The notes below the pieces were generated by a model. It had not been told where the DNA came from, did no database searches, and was given only the letters and a program-made list of their open reading frames with translations. Positions 23,564-33,012 of a stretch of DNA of 41,515 nucleotides are shown piece after piece (position 1 is the stretch's first letter; every line of letters begins with the position of its first letter). The stretch comes from Acidobacteriota bacterium. GTDB taxonomy: Bacteria; Acidobacteriota; Blastocatellia; Pyrinomonadales; Pyrinomonadaceae. Position numbers and translations under genes: made by a program. The DNA is taken from NCBI GenBank assembly GCA_029781855.1, contig JAKOVX010000129.1:1-41515 (forward strand), read 5' to 3'.

Positions 23564-25242
23564 TAATTATCGTCGGTCACTGCTCCGAGGCTCGCGGACG
23601 ATACCAATTTGGCGTATTTCGCCGCGACGCCGGACGTAAAGCGAGCGTCGGGAGGCGTCCACTTGGAGCGACGAGCAGCCAACTCATCATCCGTCAAATT
23701 TAACTGTAATAGTTGTTCGTCCGCGTCGATGGTGATCTGATCGCCGTCTCGAACGAGGGCCAGATTGCCTCCGACCGCTGCCTCGGGCGAGACGTGGCCA
23801 ACGACCATTCCGTAGGTTCCGCCCGAAAACCGGCCGTCCGTGATCAGTCCGACCGAATCGCCAAGACCAAGCCCGATCAACGCCGATGTCGGCGCCAGCA
23901 TTTCACGCATGCCTGGACCGCCCTTCGGACCCTCGTAGCGGATCACTACTACATCGCCGGCGGTGATCTGCCGTTTCAGGATCGCGGCCATACAATCTTC
24001 TTCGGAATCGAACACCCTCGCCGGGCCGGTGATCTTGCGGCTCTTTATGCCCGAAACCTTTGCGACTGCACCGTCGACAGCCAGGTTTCCGCGTAGTATC
24101 GCCAGATGCCCCTCCGTGTACATGGGATCCGCGAACGGCCTGATGACGTCGGAATTGGGGTGCAGTTCGCCCGAGACCGTGGACAGATTCTCGGCTACGG
24201 TTTTGCCGGTGATCGTCAGGCAGTCGCCGTGGATGAGGCCGTTGTCGAGCAGGATCTTCATCACAAGCGGAACTCCGCCCGCTTTGTGAAGGTCGGTCGC
24301 GACGTATCTGCCGGATGGCTTCAAGTCGCACAGCACGGGCACTTTTCGCCGTATCGTCTCGAAATCGTCGATCGACAGCTCTACTTTCGCGGAATGTGCG
24401 ATCGCGAGCAGATGCAGCACGGCATTCGTCGAACCGCCGGTCGCCATCACGACCGCAATGGCGTTTTCAAACGCCTTGCGCGTCATAATCCGGCTCGGGA
24501 CAAGGTCGATTTCTATCGCGTTCCGCAAAGCCTCAACCGAGCGGACCGTACTTTCGCGTTTCTCGTCGTCCTCGGCGGCCATTGTCGAAGAATAGGGAAG
24601 ACTCATTCCCATCGCTTCGATCGCGGACGACATCGTATTGGCGGTGAACATGCCGCCGCACGAGCCGGCACCAGGACAGGCGAGCCGCTCGACCTCATAG
24701 AGTTCAGCGTCATCGATCTTGCCGGCGAGGTGCTCGCCGACGGCTTCGAAAGCGCTCACGACCGTTAGGTCCTTGCCATTGTGATGGCCGGCCTTGATGG
24801 TACCGCCGTAAACGAATATCGAGGGAATATCGAGCCTTGCGATCGCGATCATCGCGCCGGGCATGTTTTTGTCACAGCCGCCGATCGCGATAAGGCCGTC
24901 CATCTGCTGCCCGCGGCAAACTGTCTCGATCGAGTCGGCGATGACCTCACGCGAAACGAGGGAGAATTTCATCCCCGGTGTGCCCATCGAGATGCCGTCG
25001 CTGACGGTTATCGTGCCGAATACCTGCGGCATCATGCCTTGTACGCGGGCGGCGCCGATGGCCGCGTCGGCAAGTTTGCCGAGGCCCGCATTGCACGGCG
25101 TGATCGTGCTGTAGCCGTTCGCCACGCCGACGATCGGTTTGGTGAAATCGTCGTCGCCGAAGCCGACCGCGCGAAGCATCGCCCGGTTTGGTGCCCGCTC
25201 GACGCCGCTCGTCGTTACCTTGCTGATCCGGTTGAGCGCCAT
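23563..25242 (-). CDS. ilvD: Dihydroxy-acid dehydratase
   Basis: A 559-residue iron-sulfur enzyme that dehydrates 2,3-dihydroxy-isovalerate and 2,3-dihydroxy-3-methylvalerate, the third common step of valine and isoleucine synthesis. Cluster cysteines lie in GGCDKNMPG and CPGAGSCGGMFTANTM. The C-terminal SGGTYGMVVGHVSPEA signature is intact. The N-terminus with NRAMLRAVGF is normal. It is the last gene of the ilvB-ilvN-ilvC-ilvD operon, 3 bases after ilvC. Confidence 0.97.
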   Translation of the reverse strand: MALNRISKVTTSGVERAPNRAMLRAVGFGDDDFTKPIVGVANGYSTITPCNAGLGKLADAAIGAARVQGMMPQVFGTITVSDGISMGTPGMKFSLVSREVIADSIETVCRGQQMDGLIAIGGCDKNMPGAMIAIARLDIPSIFVYGGTIKAGHHNGKDLTVVSAFEAVGEHLAGKIDDAELYEVERLACPGAGSCGGMFTANTMSSAIEAMGMSLPYSSTMAAEDDEKRESTVRSVEALRNAIEIDLVPSRIMTRKAFENAIAVVMATGGSTNAVLHLLAIAHSAKVELSIDDFETIRRKVPVLCDLKPSGRYVATDLHKAGGVPLVMKILLDNGLIHGDCLTITGKTVAENLSTVSGELHPNSDVIRPFADPMYTEGHLAILRGNLAVDGAVAKVSGIKSRKITGPARVFDSEEDCMAAILKRQITAGDVVVIRYEGPKGGPGMREMLAPTSALIGLGLGDSVGLITDGRFSGGTYGMVVGHVSPEAAVGGNLALVRDGDQITIDADEQLLQLNLTDDELAARRSKWTPPDARFTSGVAAKYAKLVSSASLGAVTDDN

Positions 25243-25245
25243 CTG

Positions 25246-26262
25246 CTAATTGACCTGCCGATTCACCAGCGTCTTTTCGCCGAGCCACGGCATCATCGCC
25301 CGCAGGCGCTTGCCGACCGTCTCGATCGAATGTTCCGCACCTTCGGCCTCGAGCCGTTTGAAATTCGGCTTGCCGCTCTCGCACTCACTCATCCACTCAT
25401 CGGCAAACTCGCCGCTCTGGATCTCACCAAGTATCTTTTTCATCTCGGCCTTGGTCTGCTCGTTGACGATGCGGCTGCCGCGGGTCAGGTCGCCGAACTC
25501 GGCGGTATTCGAAACCGAATAACGCATATTTCCGATGCCGCCCTCGTACAGCAGGTCGACGATCAGCTTCATCTCGTGCAGACACTCAAAATACGCCATT
25601 TCCGGGGCGTAACCGGCCTCGGTCAACGTTTCAAAGCCCGCCTGGATCAGCGAGGTCAGGCCGCCGCAGAGTACTGCCTGTTCACCGAACAGGTCGGTTT
25701 CCGTTTCTTCCTTAAAGTTGGTTTCGATGATCCCGGCCTTGCCGCCGCCGATCGCGGACGCGTACGAGAGCCCGATCCCGCGGGTGTCGCCGGTCACGTC
25801 CTGATGAACCGCAAGCAAGCACGGCACGCCGCGATCCCGCAGGTATTCGCTGCGGACGAGATGGCCCGGGCCTTTCGGAGCAACAAGAAAGACATTCACG
25901 TCGGCCGGAGGCACGATCTTTCCGAAATGCACGCCGAAACCGTGCGCGAACGCGAGTGATCTGCCCGGCTTCAAGGCAGGTGCGATCTCATCGCGATAGA
26001 CGCCCGGAGCGAGTTCGTCGGGCACGAGTACCATTATCAAGTCCGCCGACTCGGCGGCGTCACGGGTGTAAAGCACTTCAAAGCCCGCTTCTTTCGCTTT
26101 GTCCCAAGAACGGCTGCCGGCGGGCAAGCCGACGATCACGTTGCAGCCTGAATCCTTCAGGTTATTCGCGTGTGCGTGTCCCTGCGAACCGTAACCGATC
26201 ACCGCGATCCGTTTGTCTTTGATAAGCTGCGGATCGGTGTCCGCATCGTAAAATACCTTCAT
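25246..26262 (-). CDS. ilvC: Ketol-acid reductoisomerase (class I, NADP-dependent)
   Basis: A 338-residue enzyme that isomerises and reduces 2-acetolactate or 2-aceto-2-hydroxybutyrate. The Rossmann motif GYGSQGHAHANNL is followed by the basic-Ser region AGSRSWDKAKEAGF, typical of NADPH use. Then come APKGPGHLVR and the metal-binding D and E residues near GDTRGIGLSYASAIGG and ETDLFGEQ. The length (about 330) marks class I. It lies 19 bases after ilvN. Confidence 0.97.
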   Translation of the reverse strand: MKVFYDADTDPQLIKDKRIAVIGYGSQGHAHANNLKDSGCNVIVGLPAGSRSWDKAKEAGFEVLYTRDAAESADLIMVLVPDELAPGVYRDEIAPALKPGRSLAFAHGFGVHFGKIVPPADVNVFLVAPKGPGHLVRSEYLRDRGVPCLLAVHQDVTGDTRGIGLSYASAIGGGKAGIIETNFKEETETDLFGEQAVLCGGLTSLIQAGFETLTEAGYAPEMAYFECLHEMKLIVDLLYEGGIGNMRYSVSNTAEFGDLTRGSRIVNEQTKAEMKKILGEIQSGEFADEWMSECESGKPNFKRLEAEGAEHSIETVGKRLRAMMPWLGEKTLVNRQVN

Positions 26263-26281
26263 TATTTTTCCTTCCCAAAAA

Positions 26282-26818
26282 TTATTCTTCCGATGATTTA
26301 TTCGGCTCTTCGCTCCGGTCGAACGGAGACAGTCGGTTGATGGCGACGCATCCGCTCCTGGTCACATCGTTCACTTTCAACGGTTTTAGCATCTCGATGA
26401 ATGTATCGACCTTGTCTCTCGTCCCGGAGAGCTCGAGGATCATTCGCTCGTGCGAAATATCGACGACCTTGGCGCGAAAAATGTCCACGAGGCTCATTAC
26501 ATCTTGCCGTTCGGCCCCGGCCGTCACCGAAACGTCGATAAGTGCCATTTCGCGTTCAATATGTGGTTCGCTTGTCACCGCTTTGACCTCCCGGACGCGA
26601 GCCAGCCGGCCGCATTGTTTGACGATCTGCTCGATCGTGCGTTCGTCGCCGCGGGTGACGATCGTTGCCCGCGACCATTTTGGTTCGAGCGTTTTGCCGA
26701 CCGAGATCGTTTCGACCACGTATCCGCGGGCACTGAATAACCCGACGATGCGGCTCAATTCGCCGGCCTCGTTGGCGACGGTGATCGAGATCGTATGACG
26801 TGTATTCCCAATAACCAT
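26282..26818 (-). CDS. ilvN: Acetolactate synthase small (regulatory) subunit
   Basis: A 178-residue regulatory subunit. The N-terminal ACT domain (HTISITVANEAGELSRIVGLFSARGYVVETISVG, residues about 8-42) binds valine for feedback inhibition. A second ACT-like C-terminal domain contains REMALIDVSVTA and FRAKVVDIS. The length matches IlvH/IlvN of most bacteria. The charged tail RSEEPNKSSEE is short. It starts 7 bases after the ilvB stop. Confidence 0.95.
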   Translation of the reverse strand: MVIGNTRHTISITVANEAGELSRIVGLFSARGYVVETISVGKTLEPKWSRATIVTRGDERTIEQIVKQCGRLARVREVKAVTSEPHIEREMALIDVSVTAGAERQDVMSLVDIFRAKVVDISHERMILELSGTRDKVDTFIEMLKPLKVNDVTRSGCVAINRLSPFDRSEEPNKSSEE

Positions 26819-26825
26819 TGATCGC

Positions 26826-28589
26826 CTATTTCAGGATCATCCGCAGCGAATCCTGCCCGGGCGGAATGATCGGGAACACGTTCTCTTCCTTCGAAACGAC
26901 AATGTCGAAGATCGTCACGCCCGGATGGGCCAATCCTTCGCGCAAAACGCCTTCCAGATCCGCCGGCCTGGTCGCCCGCAAACCAAGTGCCCCGTAGGCC
27001 TCAGCCAGTTTCACAAAATCAGGCGAGATCGACAGATCGACCTCCGAATACGCGCGGTCGTAGAACATCTCCTGCCATTGCCTGACCATCCCCAGATAGC
27101 CGTTGTTCATGATCACGACCTTCAGCGGGATGCCGTACTGGATCGCCGTGATGATCTCCTGATTGGTCATCTGGAACCCGCCGTCGCCGACCACCGCAAT
27201 AACCTGTGCTTCGGGCCGTGCAAGCTGTGCCCCGATCGCGGCGGGCAATCCGAAACCCATCGTCCCGAGGCCGCCGCTCGTGATCCATTGCCGGGAATAT
27301 TTGAACGGATAAAATTGCGCTGCCCACATCTGGTGCTGTCCGACGTCCGTGACAATGATCGCGTCGCCGCCCGTAACGCGATGAAGAGCCTCGATCAGAG
27401 CTTGTGGTTTGATCTCGTCGTTGGAGTGTTCGCAGTTCATCGGAGCGGCCGCTTTCCAGCCTTCGATCTTTCGCCGCCAATCTTCACGCCTTTCAATGCT
27501 CGCGGCGATCACGCCCTCGCCCTTTTCCGATAAACACTCGATTATCGCGCGAAGCGCCGTCCGGGCGTCCGCGACGACCGAGAAATGCGGCTGCTTGTTT
27601 TTGCCGATGTTCGACGGGTCTATGTCGATATGGATGATCTCGGCGTTTGGGGCGAACGTCGCGATCTTGCCCGTAACGCGATCGTCAAACCGCACGCCGA
27701 TCGCCAGAAGCAGATCGCATTCCGATATCGCCGTATTCGCCGTGTAGGTCCCGTGCATACCGAGCATGCCCAAACACGCCGGATGGGCCGACGGGAACCC
27801 GCCAAGACCCATCAGCGTCGGCGTGACCGGCACGTTCAGGATATCTACCAGATGGGTCAGATCGTCCGCCGCGTCGGCCGTCACGATGCCGCCGCCGACG
27901 TAAAGTACAGGCCGCTCGGCGGCCAAAAGCTTTTCTATCACGGTCCCGATCCGGTCGTGGTCGACGAATTGATGACTATTCGCGGACGGCTCATCGCCGC
28001 CGACGGCTTTCGTCCAGTCGCACACCGCCGCCGTCACGTCCTTGGGGATGTCGATGACGACCGGCCCCGGCTTGCCGGAGATCGCGATCCTAAACGCCTC
28101 ATCGATCACCGAATCGAGCATTCGCACGTCCTTGACCAGATAGCTGTGTTTGACGATCGGCAGCGTCATCCCGAAGGTGTCGACTTCCTGAAACGCGTCG
28201 GTCCCGATCGTCGATGTCGGCACCTGTCCCGTGATCACTACCAACGGGATCGAGTCCATATAGGCAGTTGCGATACCTGTTACGGCATTCGTCGCTCCCG
28301 GCCCGGAGGTCACAAGAGCGACGCCAACCTTGCCGGTCGCCCGTGCGTAACCCTCGGCGGCGTGAACAGCACCCTGCTCGTGCCGAACGAGATAATGCGT
28401 GATCTCATCACGAAACCGCCACAGTTCATCGTATATATGCAGCACCGCTCCGCCCGGCAATCCGAAGATCGTATCGACACCGTTCCGGATAAGCCCGCGG
28501 ACTATGATCTCGGCACCGCGCGGAGCGGCAGACGACAATGGTGCCGCGAGGGGAGTTACCGCTGCTCTTGCTTGTGCGACTTCGGTCAT
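26826..28589 (-). CDS. ilvB: Acetolactate synthase large (catalytic) subunit
   Basis: A 587-residue ThDP enzyme that joins two pyruvates, or pyruvate and 2-oxobutyrate, to start valine, leucine and isoleucine synthesis. The ThDP-activating Glu lies in YLVRHEQGAVHAAEGYARA. The cofactor motif GDGGFQMTNQE...NNGYLGMVRQWQ is complete, with the FAD region between. ATG 28589 is preferred to TTG 28607, which would add six residues; neither has a good ribosome site. It is the first gene of the operon, with promoter and palindrome about 150-185 bases upstream. Confidence 0.96.
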   Translation of the reverse strand: MTEVAQARAAVTPLAAPLSSAAPRGAEIIVRGLIRNGVDTIFGLPGGAVLHIYDELWRFRDEITHYLVRHEQGAVHAAEGYARATGKVGVALVTSGPGATNAVTGIATAYMDSIPLVVITGQVPTSTIGTDAFQEVDTFGMTLPIVKHSYLVKDVRMLDSVIDEAFRIAISGKPGPVVIDIPKDVTAAVCDWTKAVGGDEPSANSHQFVDHDRIGTVIEKLLAAERPVLYVGGGIVTADAADDLTHLVDILNVPVTPTLMGLGGFPSAHPACLGMLGMHGTYTANTAISECDLLLAIGVRFDDRVTGKIATFAPNAEIIHIDIDPSNIGKNKQPHFSVVADARTALRAIIECLSEKGEGVIAASIERREDWRRKIEGWKAAAPMNCEHSNDEIKPQALIEALHRVTGGDAIIVTDVGQHQMWAAQFYPFKYSRQWITSGGLGTMGFGLPAAIGAQLARPEAQVIAVVGDGGFQMTNQEIITAIQYGIPLKVVIMNNGYLGMVRQWQEMFYDRAYSEVDLSISPDFVKLAEAYGALGLRATRPADLEGVLREGLAHPGVTIFDIVVSKEENVFPIIPPGQDSLRMILK

Positions 28590-28617
28590 ATCGTTTTCGA
28601 ACGCCAAACGACGGCGA

Positions 28618-28722
28618 TCAACGCTTTTCGCTCACGATAAATGCAGAAATGGAACGCAGGTGACCAAGTCTCGGGGTGTTTTCCACCTTGTCTAGATACC
28701 GCGATTCCATTCGATTGTACAT
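28618..28722 (-). CDS. Candidate 34-residue leader peptide of the ilv operon
   Basis: A short frame runs from ATG 28722 to TGA 28618, wholly inside the predicted leader. It is read as MYNRMESRYLDKVENTPRLG and continues to SEKR. It contains Leu, Ile and Val but no run of them, so classic attenuation is not evident. The leader RNA can pair GGTGG with CACC in two ways. No ribosome site is seen, so confidence is low. Confidence 0.25.
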   Translation of the reverse strand: MYNRMESRYLDKVENTPRLGHLRSISAFIVSEKR

Positions 28723-28745
28723 TACTAAAACTTTTAATGTTGTAG

Positions 28746-28774
28746 AGATTATGACAATTATTTATAACTGTCAA
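28746..28774 (-). promoter_or_regulatory. Promoter of the ilv operon
   Basis: On the minus strand TTGACA (28774-28769), 17 bases, TAATCT (28751-28746). The expected start near 28739 leaves about 150 bases of leader before ilvB ATG 28589. The hexamers and spacing are identical to those of pheA-aroF. Confidence 0.7.
28752..28773. promoter_or_regulatory. 22-bp palindrome inside the ilv promoter (operator candidate)
   Basis: Arms TGACA-A-TTAT and ATAA-C-TGTCA are symmetric except at one pair and the centre. It covers the spacer and most of the -35 box, so a bound dimer would block polymerase. A branched-chain amino acid repressor is an inference; no regulator gene is adjacent. Confidence 0.5.
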
Positions 28775-28801
28775 CATAAATATCATTAGCACCCGCAAAA
28801 C

Positions 28802-28831
28802 AAAAATGCCCGGAGACAATGTCCCCGGGCA
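28802..28831 (-). terminator. Rho-independent terminator after the acyl-CoA dehydrogenase gene
   Basis: A 25-base near-perfect hairpin (28807-28831; arms TGCCCGGGGACA and TGTCTCCGGGCA on the minus strand) is followed by TTTTT at 28806-28802. It separates the fad genes from the ilv promoter. Confidence 0.85.
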
Positions 28832-28862
28832 CTCCCATCAGACCGAATTTTCCGATCAGAGA

Positions 28863-30644
28863 TCAGTAAACATAGGTATTAGCCTGTATCATCGCGTCCG
28901 CGATCCGCTGGCGGGCGGCGATCGTGTTGACCGGCGAGTTGTTTTTGGTAAATCGCTTCAGGGCCACGATCAGGGTTCGGCCCTCGTCGCCTTCGGCAAT
29001 CGCGGCAATGGTATTTTTCGCCTTGGCGTCGATCCGTTGGATCGCGTCGTTGCAGAACACCGCTGCCATGTCGATGTATCGTCCGGCGGCCTCCTCGCCA
29101 TTCTTCTCGGCATACTTCTTCGCACGCAGAATAGCCGATTCCATCTGGTAGGCGTCCATGATAATGTCCGCGCAGTTGATCAGCACTTCCTGCTGTTCGC
29201 TGAGGGCCATCATGTATTTCTGTGCTGCGGTGCCGAGCACCATCAGCGCGACCTTCTTGGCGTTTTGTGCCAGTTTGGTCTCAGCGGCGAGCAGGCTCGT
29301 GTCCTCGTCAAACGACATTTGCGGATTGAGGATCTCGTCCATTAAACCCTTGGCGGCCTGAAGCAGCCCGAGCTTGCCCTTCATCGCACGCTTCATCAAT
29401 TGGCCCGGAATGAGCATCCGGTTGATCTCGTTCGTGCCCTCAAAAATGCGGTTGATGCGCGAGTCGCGATACGCCCTCTCCGCCGGATAATCCGCCGAAT
29501 AGCCGTAGCCGCCGTAGATCTGGACCATTTCGTCGACGACGTAGTCGAGCGATTCGGAGCAGGCGACCTTGTTGATAGACGATTCGACGGCGTATTCCTC
29601 GATCGACTGCAGTTTCGTCGCGTTGTCGGCGCCGTCGCCGATCAGATGGTCGATCATACCGACGGTTCGATACGTGATCGACTCGGAAACCCAGGTGCGG
29701 ATCGCCATCTCGGCGAGCTTGTGCTTGATCGCGCCGAACGACGAAATGGGCTTGTTGAACTGGTGCCGTTCGTTGGCGTAGCGGACCGCTTCGTGAATGG
29801 CGAGTTTCGCACCGCCGGTGACCGAAGCACCGAGTTTAAATCGGCCCACATTGAGCACGTTGAACGCGATCTTGGCGCCGTCGCCGACGTTCCCGATAAG
29901 GTTGCCGACAGGGATCTTGCAATCTGAAAGAATGACGGCGGTCGTCGAGGACGATTTGATGCCGAGCTTATGCTCTTCGCCGCCGGGTCGACAATTGTCC
30001 GAACGCGGGACGAGGAAGCACGAGAATTTGTCCTTCTCGCCGTCAACCTTGGCGAAAACGAGATACACGTCGGCAAATCCGCCGTTGGTGATCCACATCT
30101 TTTCCCCGTTGAGGATGTAATGCTGGCCGTCGTCGGAGAGCTTGGCGACACATTTTGCGCCGAGAGCGTCCGAGCCGGAACTCGATTCCGTCAGGCAGTA
30201 GGCCGAGACGGCCTCGCCCGAGATGATCTTCGGGATCCACTCATTCTTGAGTTCCTCGGAGCCCCAGTAGAGTATCGGCAGCAGGCCGATCGAAGTCTGC
30301 GCTCCATACGTCGACCCGAAGCCGCTGCCGCGTCCGACCATCTCGGCGATGATCACGCCGGAGGTCTGGTCGAGCGCCATTCCGCCGTATTCTTCCGGAA
30401 TGTTCGCTCCGAGCAGTCCGAGCTCGCCGGCTTTTTTGAGCAGGTCACGAGCGACTTCCCATGCATGGCCCTCGAGCGCGTCGAGATTGGGAACAACCTC
30501 GTTGTCGATGTATTCGCGGCAGGTGTCGCCGATCATCCGGTGCTCGTCGGTAAAATCCTCTGGCGTGAACATCTCAGCTGTGGTCGAATCAGCGATCAAA
30601 AACTCGCCGCCTTTTACATATTCTTTTTCCATTTGTGGTTCCAT
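28863..30644 (-). CDS. Acyl-CoA dehydrogenase, long (VLCAD/ACAD9-like) form
   Basis: A 593-residue FAD enzyme for the first step of fatty-acid beta-oxidation. The core of about 30-425 has YCLTESSSGSDA and the W-I-T-N-G flavin segment. The catalytic glutamate is E402 in FEGTNEINRM. QIYGGYGYSADYPAERAYRD is also typical of the family. About 170 further residues form the C-terminal helical extension found in VLCAD-type and Bacillus FadE-like proteins. AGGAGC lies before ATG 30644. The thiolase gene is upstream on the same strand, 153 bases away. That gap contains a long inverted repeat. Confidence 0.93.
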   Translation of the reverse strand: MEPQMEKEYVKGGEFLIADSTTAEMFTPEDFTDEHRMIGDTCREYIDNEVVPNLDALEGHAWEVARDLLKKAGELGLLGANIPEEYGGMALDQTSGVIIAEMVGRGSGFGSTYGAQTSIGLLPILYWGSEELKNEWIPKIISGEAVSAYCLTESSSGSDALGAKCVAKLSDDGQHYILNGEKMWITNGGFADVYLVFAKVDGEKDKFSCFLVPRSDNCRPGGEEHKLGIKSSSTTAVILSDCKIPVGNLIGNVGDGAKIAFNVLNVGRFKLGASVTGGAKLAIHEAVRYANERHQFNKPISSFGAIKHKLAEMAIRTWVSESITYRTVGMIDHLIGDGADNATKLQSIEEYAVESSINKVACSESLDYVVDEMVQIYGGYGYSADYPAERAYRDSRINRIFEGTNEINRMLIPGQLMKRAMKGKLGLLQAAKGLMDEILNPQMSFDEDTSLLAAETKLAQNAKKVALMVLGTAAQKYMMALSEQQEVLINCADIIMDAYQMESAILRAKKYAEKNGEEAAGRYIDMAAVFCNDAIQRIDAKAKNTIAAIAEGDEGRTLIVALKRFTKNNSPVNTIAARQRIADAMIQANTYVY

Positions 30645-30665
30645 CGTTTTGCTCCTAAATCATTT

Positions 30666-30791
30666 TTAACGCAAAGACCGCAAGGTCCGCAGAGATTTTC
30701 CTAATCGAAATCGTTCGATCTCTAAGTTGAACTTCGCAAGTACCCGCAAACATATTTCCTTCCTCAGCGACCTTTGCGGTCTCTGCGTTAA
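30666..30791. repeat. Long inverted repeat between thiolase and acyl-CoA dehydrogenase genes
   Basis: The left arm (30666-30687) reads TTAACGCAAAGACCGCAAGG and ends in TC. The right arm (30769-30791) is its reverse complement with one mismatch and one extra base. They are separated by about 80 bases. The AACGCA-AGACCGCAA word resembles dispersed intergenic repeats of other bacteria and recurs in part at 9743-9790. Confidence 0.65.
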
Positions 30792-30797
30792 GAACTC

Positions 30798-31975
<1,178 letters not shown>

Positions 31976-31979
<4 letters not shown>

Positions 31980-32557
31980 TTTTGTTTCAAAACCTCGTCT
32001 TCACATTTTTGGCGATCCCGTCCTGCACGTCCGTTGAATTGGCGTCCACATTCCTTTAAGCCGGCCTGTTTTACAAACACATTCTTCAGATAAATATCCA
32101 ACATTTCGTCTTTGTCGGCAGCCGTTTGGGCCTCGGACTTAAGACAACCGGATTGCATTACAAATGACTCTTCATTCTCAGGCGAAAACCGGGAAAGTCT
32201 GTACCGGTTAAACTCCTCATCAAAGTCAGCATAATTTAGCATTTTCAGTCCAAACAAACCGTACAAACCTGCTTCAAGCGTGCCGTCCGAGATGAGTTGC
32301 TTGAACGCATCCGGAGCCTGTTTTTCCTCGATCAGCACGTCCAGAAACCTCTCACCATCCGACGTACCTCCAGCGTAACCGACTGCACCTATCGCAAAAA
32401 CCTTGACTTTCAAAAGCCCGTCATAGGCTTGCCTCCCGGGCTCGCTCAAGGACGCCGGATCAAATCGGTTAGTTTGAGCTGAAACAGTAACCGCGAACAT
32501 AAGACCGCAGATCATCAAGACAAACGATCGGGCTAATCCAGTTACTGCTACTCTCAT
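31976..32557 (-). CDS. Exported unknown protein coupled to thiolase
   Basis: A 193-residue protein with a signal peptide (hydrophobic 11-25, cleavage near VSAQ). The mature part contains four cysteines in its C-terminal half: SGCLKSE, KECGRQ and KCEDE are seen. It is rich in charged residues and probably helical. No domain is recognised. It follows the 100-residue gene by 7 bases and overlaps fadA. An envelope protein translationally coupled to a cytoplasmic thiolase is unusual and may simply reflect operon packing. Confidence 0.75.
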
Positions 32558-32564
32558 AATTCAA

Positions 32565-32867
32565 CTAACCTTCAAGTGCCTTGATCTTCCTCAAAACCCG
32601 GTTAACATCCATCATCCTCGCCGTTCCCTCGCCGCCGCTGGTTGACCACGAGGCGAAGAGTGCCCAATAGTTGTGCGACTGCCAATATTGCTTTTCGGCA
32701 TCAGGCCCCGACTTCAGATGATCGCCCCACGCCTCATAAAACTCGGCACGTGCGACGGTATTGTCGCCATACGGGTCAACGTCGGTGGATTGCGGCGTCG
32801 CATCGAGCATCAACGGCTCGGCCTCGGCAAATTTGCCCGCATTTTTCAATTCACGCCAGTCGCCCAT
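32565..32867 (-). CDS. Small unknown protein, possibly a truncated TPR-type protein
   Basis: A 100-residue soluble protein. The first part (ELKNAGKFAEAEPLMLDA) resembles one TPR helix pair, and the middle has ARAEFYEAWGDHL and a Trp-rich YWQSHNYWALFASW segment. No signal peptide is present. It may be the remnant of a longer TPR protein. It is 7 bases upstream of the exported unknown, in the same orientation. Function unknown. Confidence 0.6.
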   Translation of the reverse strand: MGDWRELKNAGKFAEAEPLMLDATPQSTDVDPYGDNTVARAEFYEAWGDHLKSGPDAEKQYWQSHNYWALFASWSTSGGEGTARMMDVNRVLRKIKALEG

Positions 32868-32890
32868 ACGATTTCTCGTCTGCTTCGCAC

Positions 32891-32998
32891 TGCTTCATTT
32901 TTTTGCTTCACCGCTTCAGCAAAAATGCCATCCTCAATGTTTACGGAACTTTCACGTTGCTGAAGCGCTTCATCTGCTTCAGCGCTTCAGTGAAGCAG
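32891..32998. repeat. Cluster of GCTTCA/TGAAGC words forming alternative hairpins
   Basis: Eight copies of GCTTCA, or its complement, lie in about 110 bases. They make TTTTTGCT/AGCAAAAA (32900-32907 with 32918-32925), the 12-bp palindrome TGAAGCGCTTCA (32961-32972), GCTGAAGC/GCTTCAGC (32959-32966 with 32976-32983) and CTGCTTCA/TGAAGCAG (32974-32981 with 32991-32998). The first could terminate in both directions. The others overlap and are mutually exclusive. The cluster lies between ybaK and the small unknown gene, in the 145-base gap 32868-33012. Confidence 0.65.
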
Positions 32999-33012
32999 AG
33001 GCCAAATTTGCT

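Noticed and set aside
24781..25959. 392-residue plus-strand frame opposite ilvC/ilvD
   Set aside because: It is antisense to two well-conserved enzymes and has an R/H/A-rich composition typical of shadow frames.
27585..28640. 351-residue plus-strand frame opposite ilvB
   Set aside because: Same reason: antisense to a complete acetolactate synthase gene, with no recognisable motif.
28608..28739. T-box riboswitch upstream of ilvB, suggested by AGGTGG
   Set aside because: The leader is too short for a T-box stem I and lacks the full T-box word and a terminator.
28586..28819. 77-codon minus-strand frame upstream of ilvB
   Set aside because: It begins upstream of the predicted transcription start and spans the promoter, so it is unlikely to be translated.
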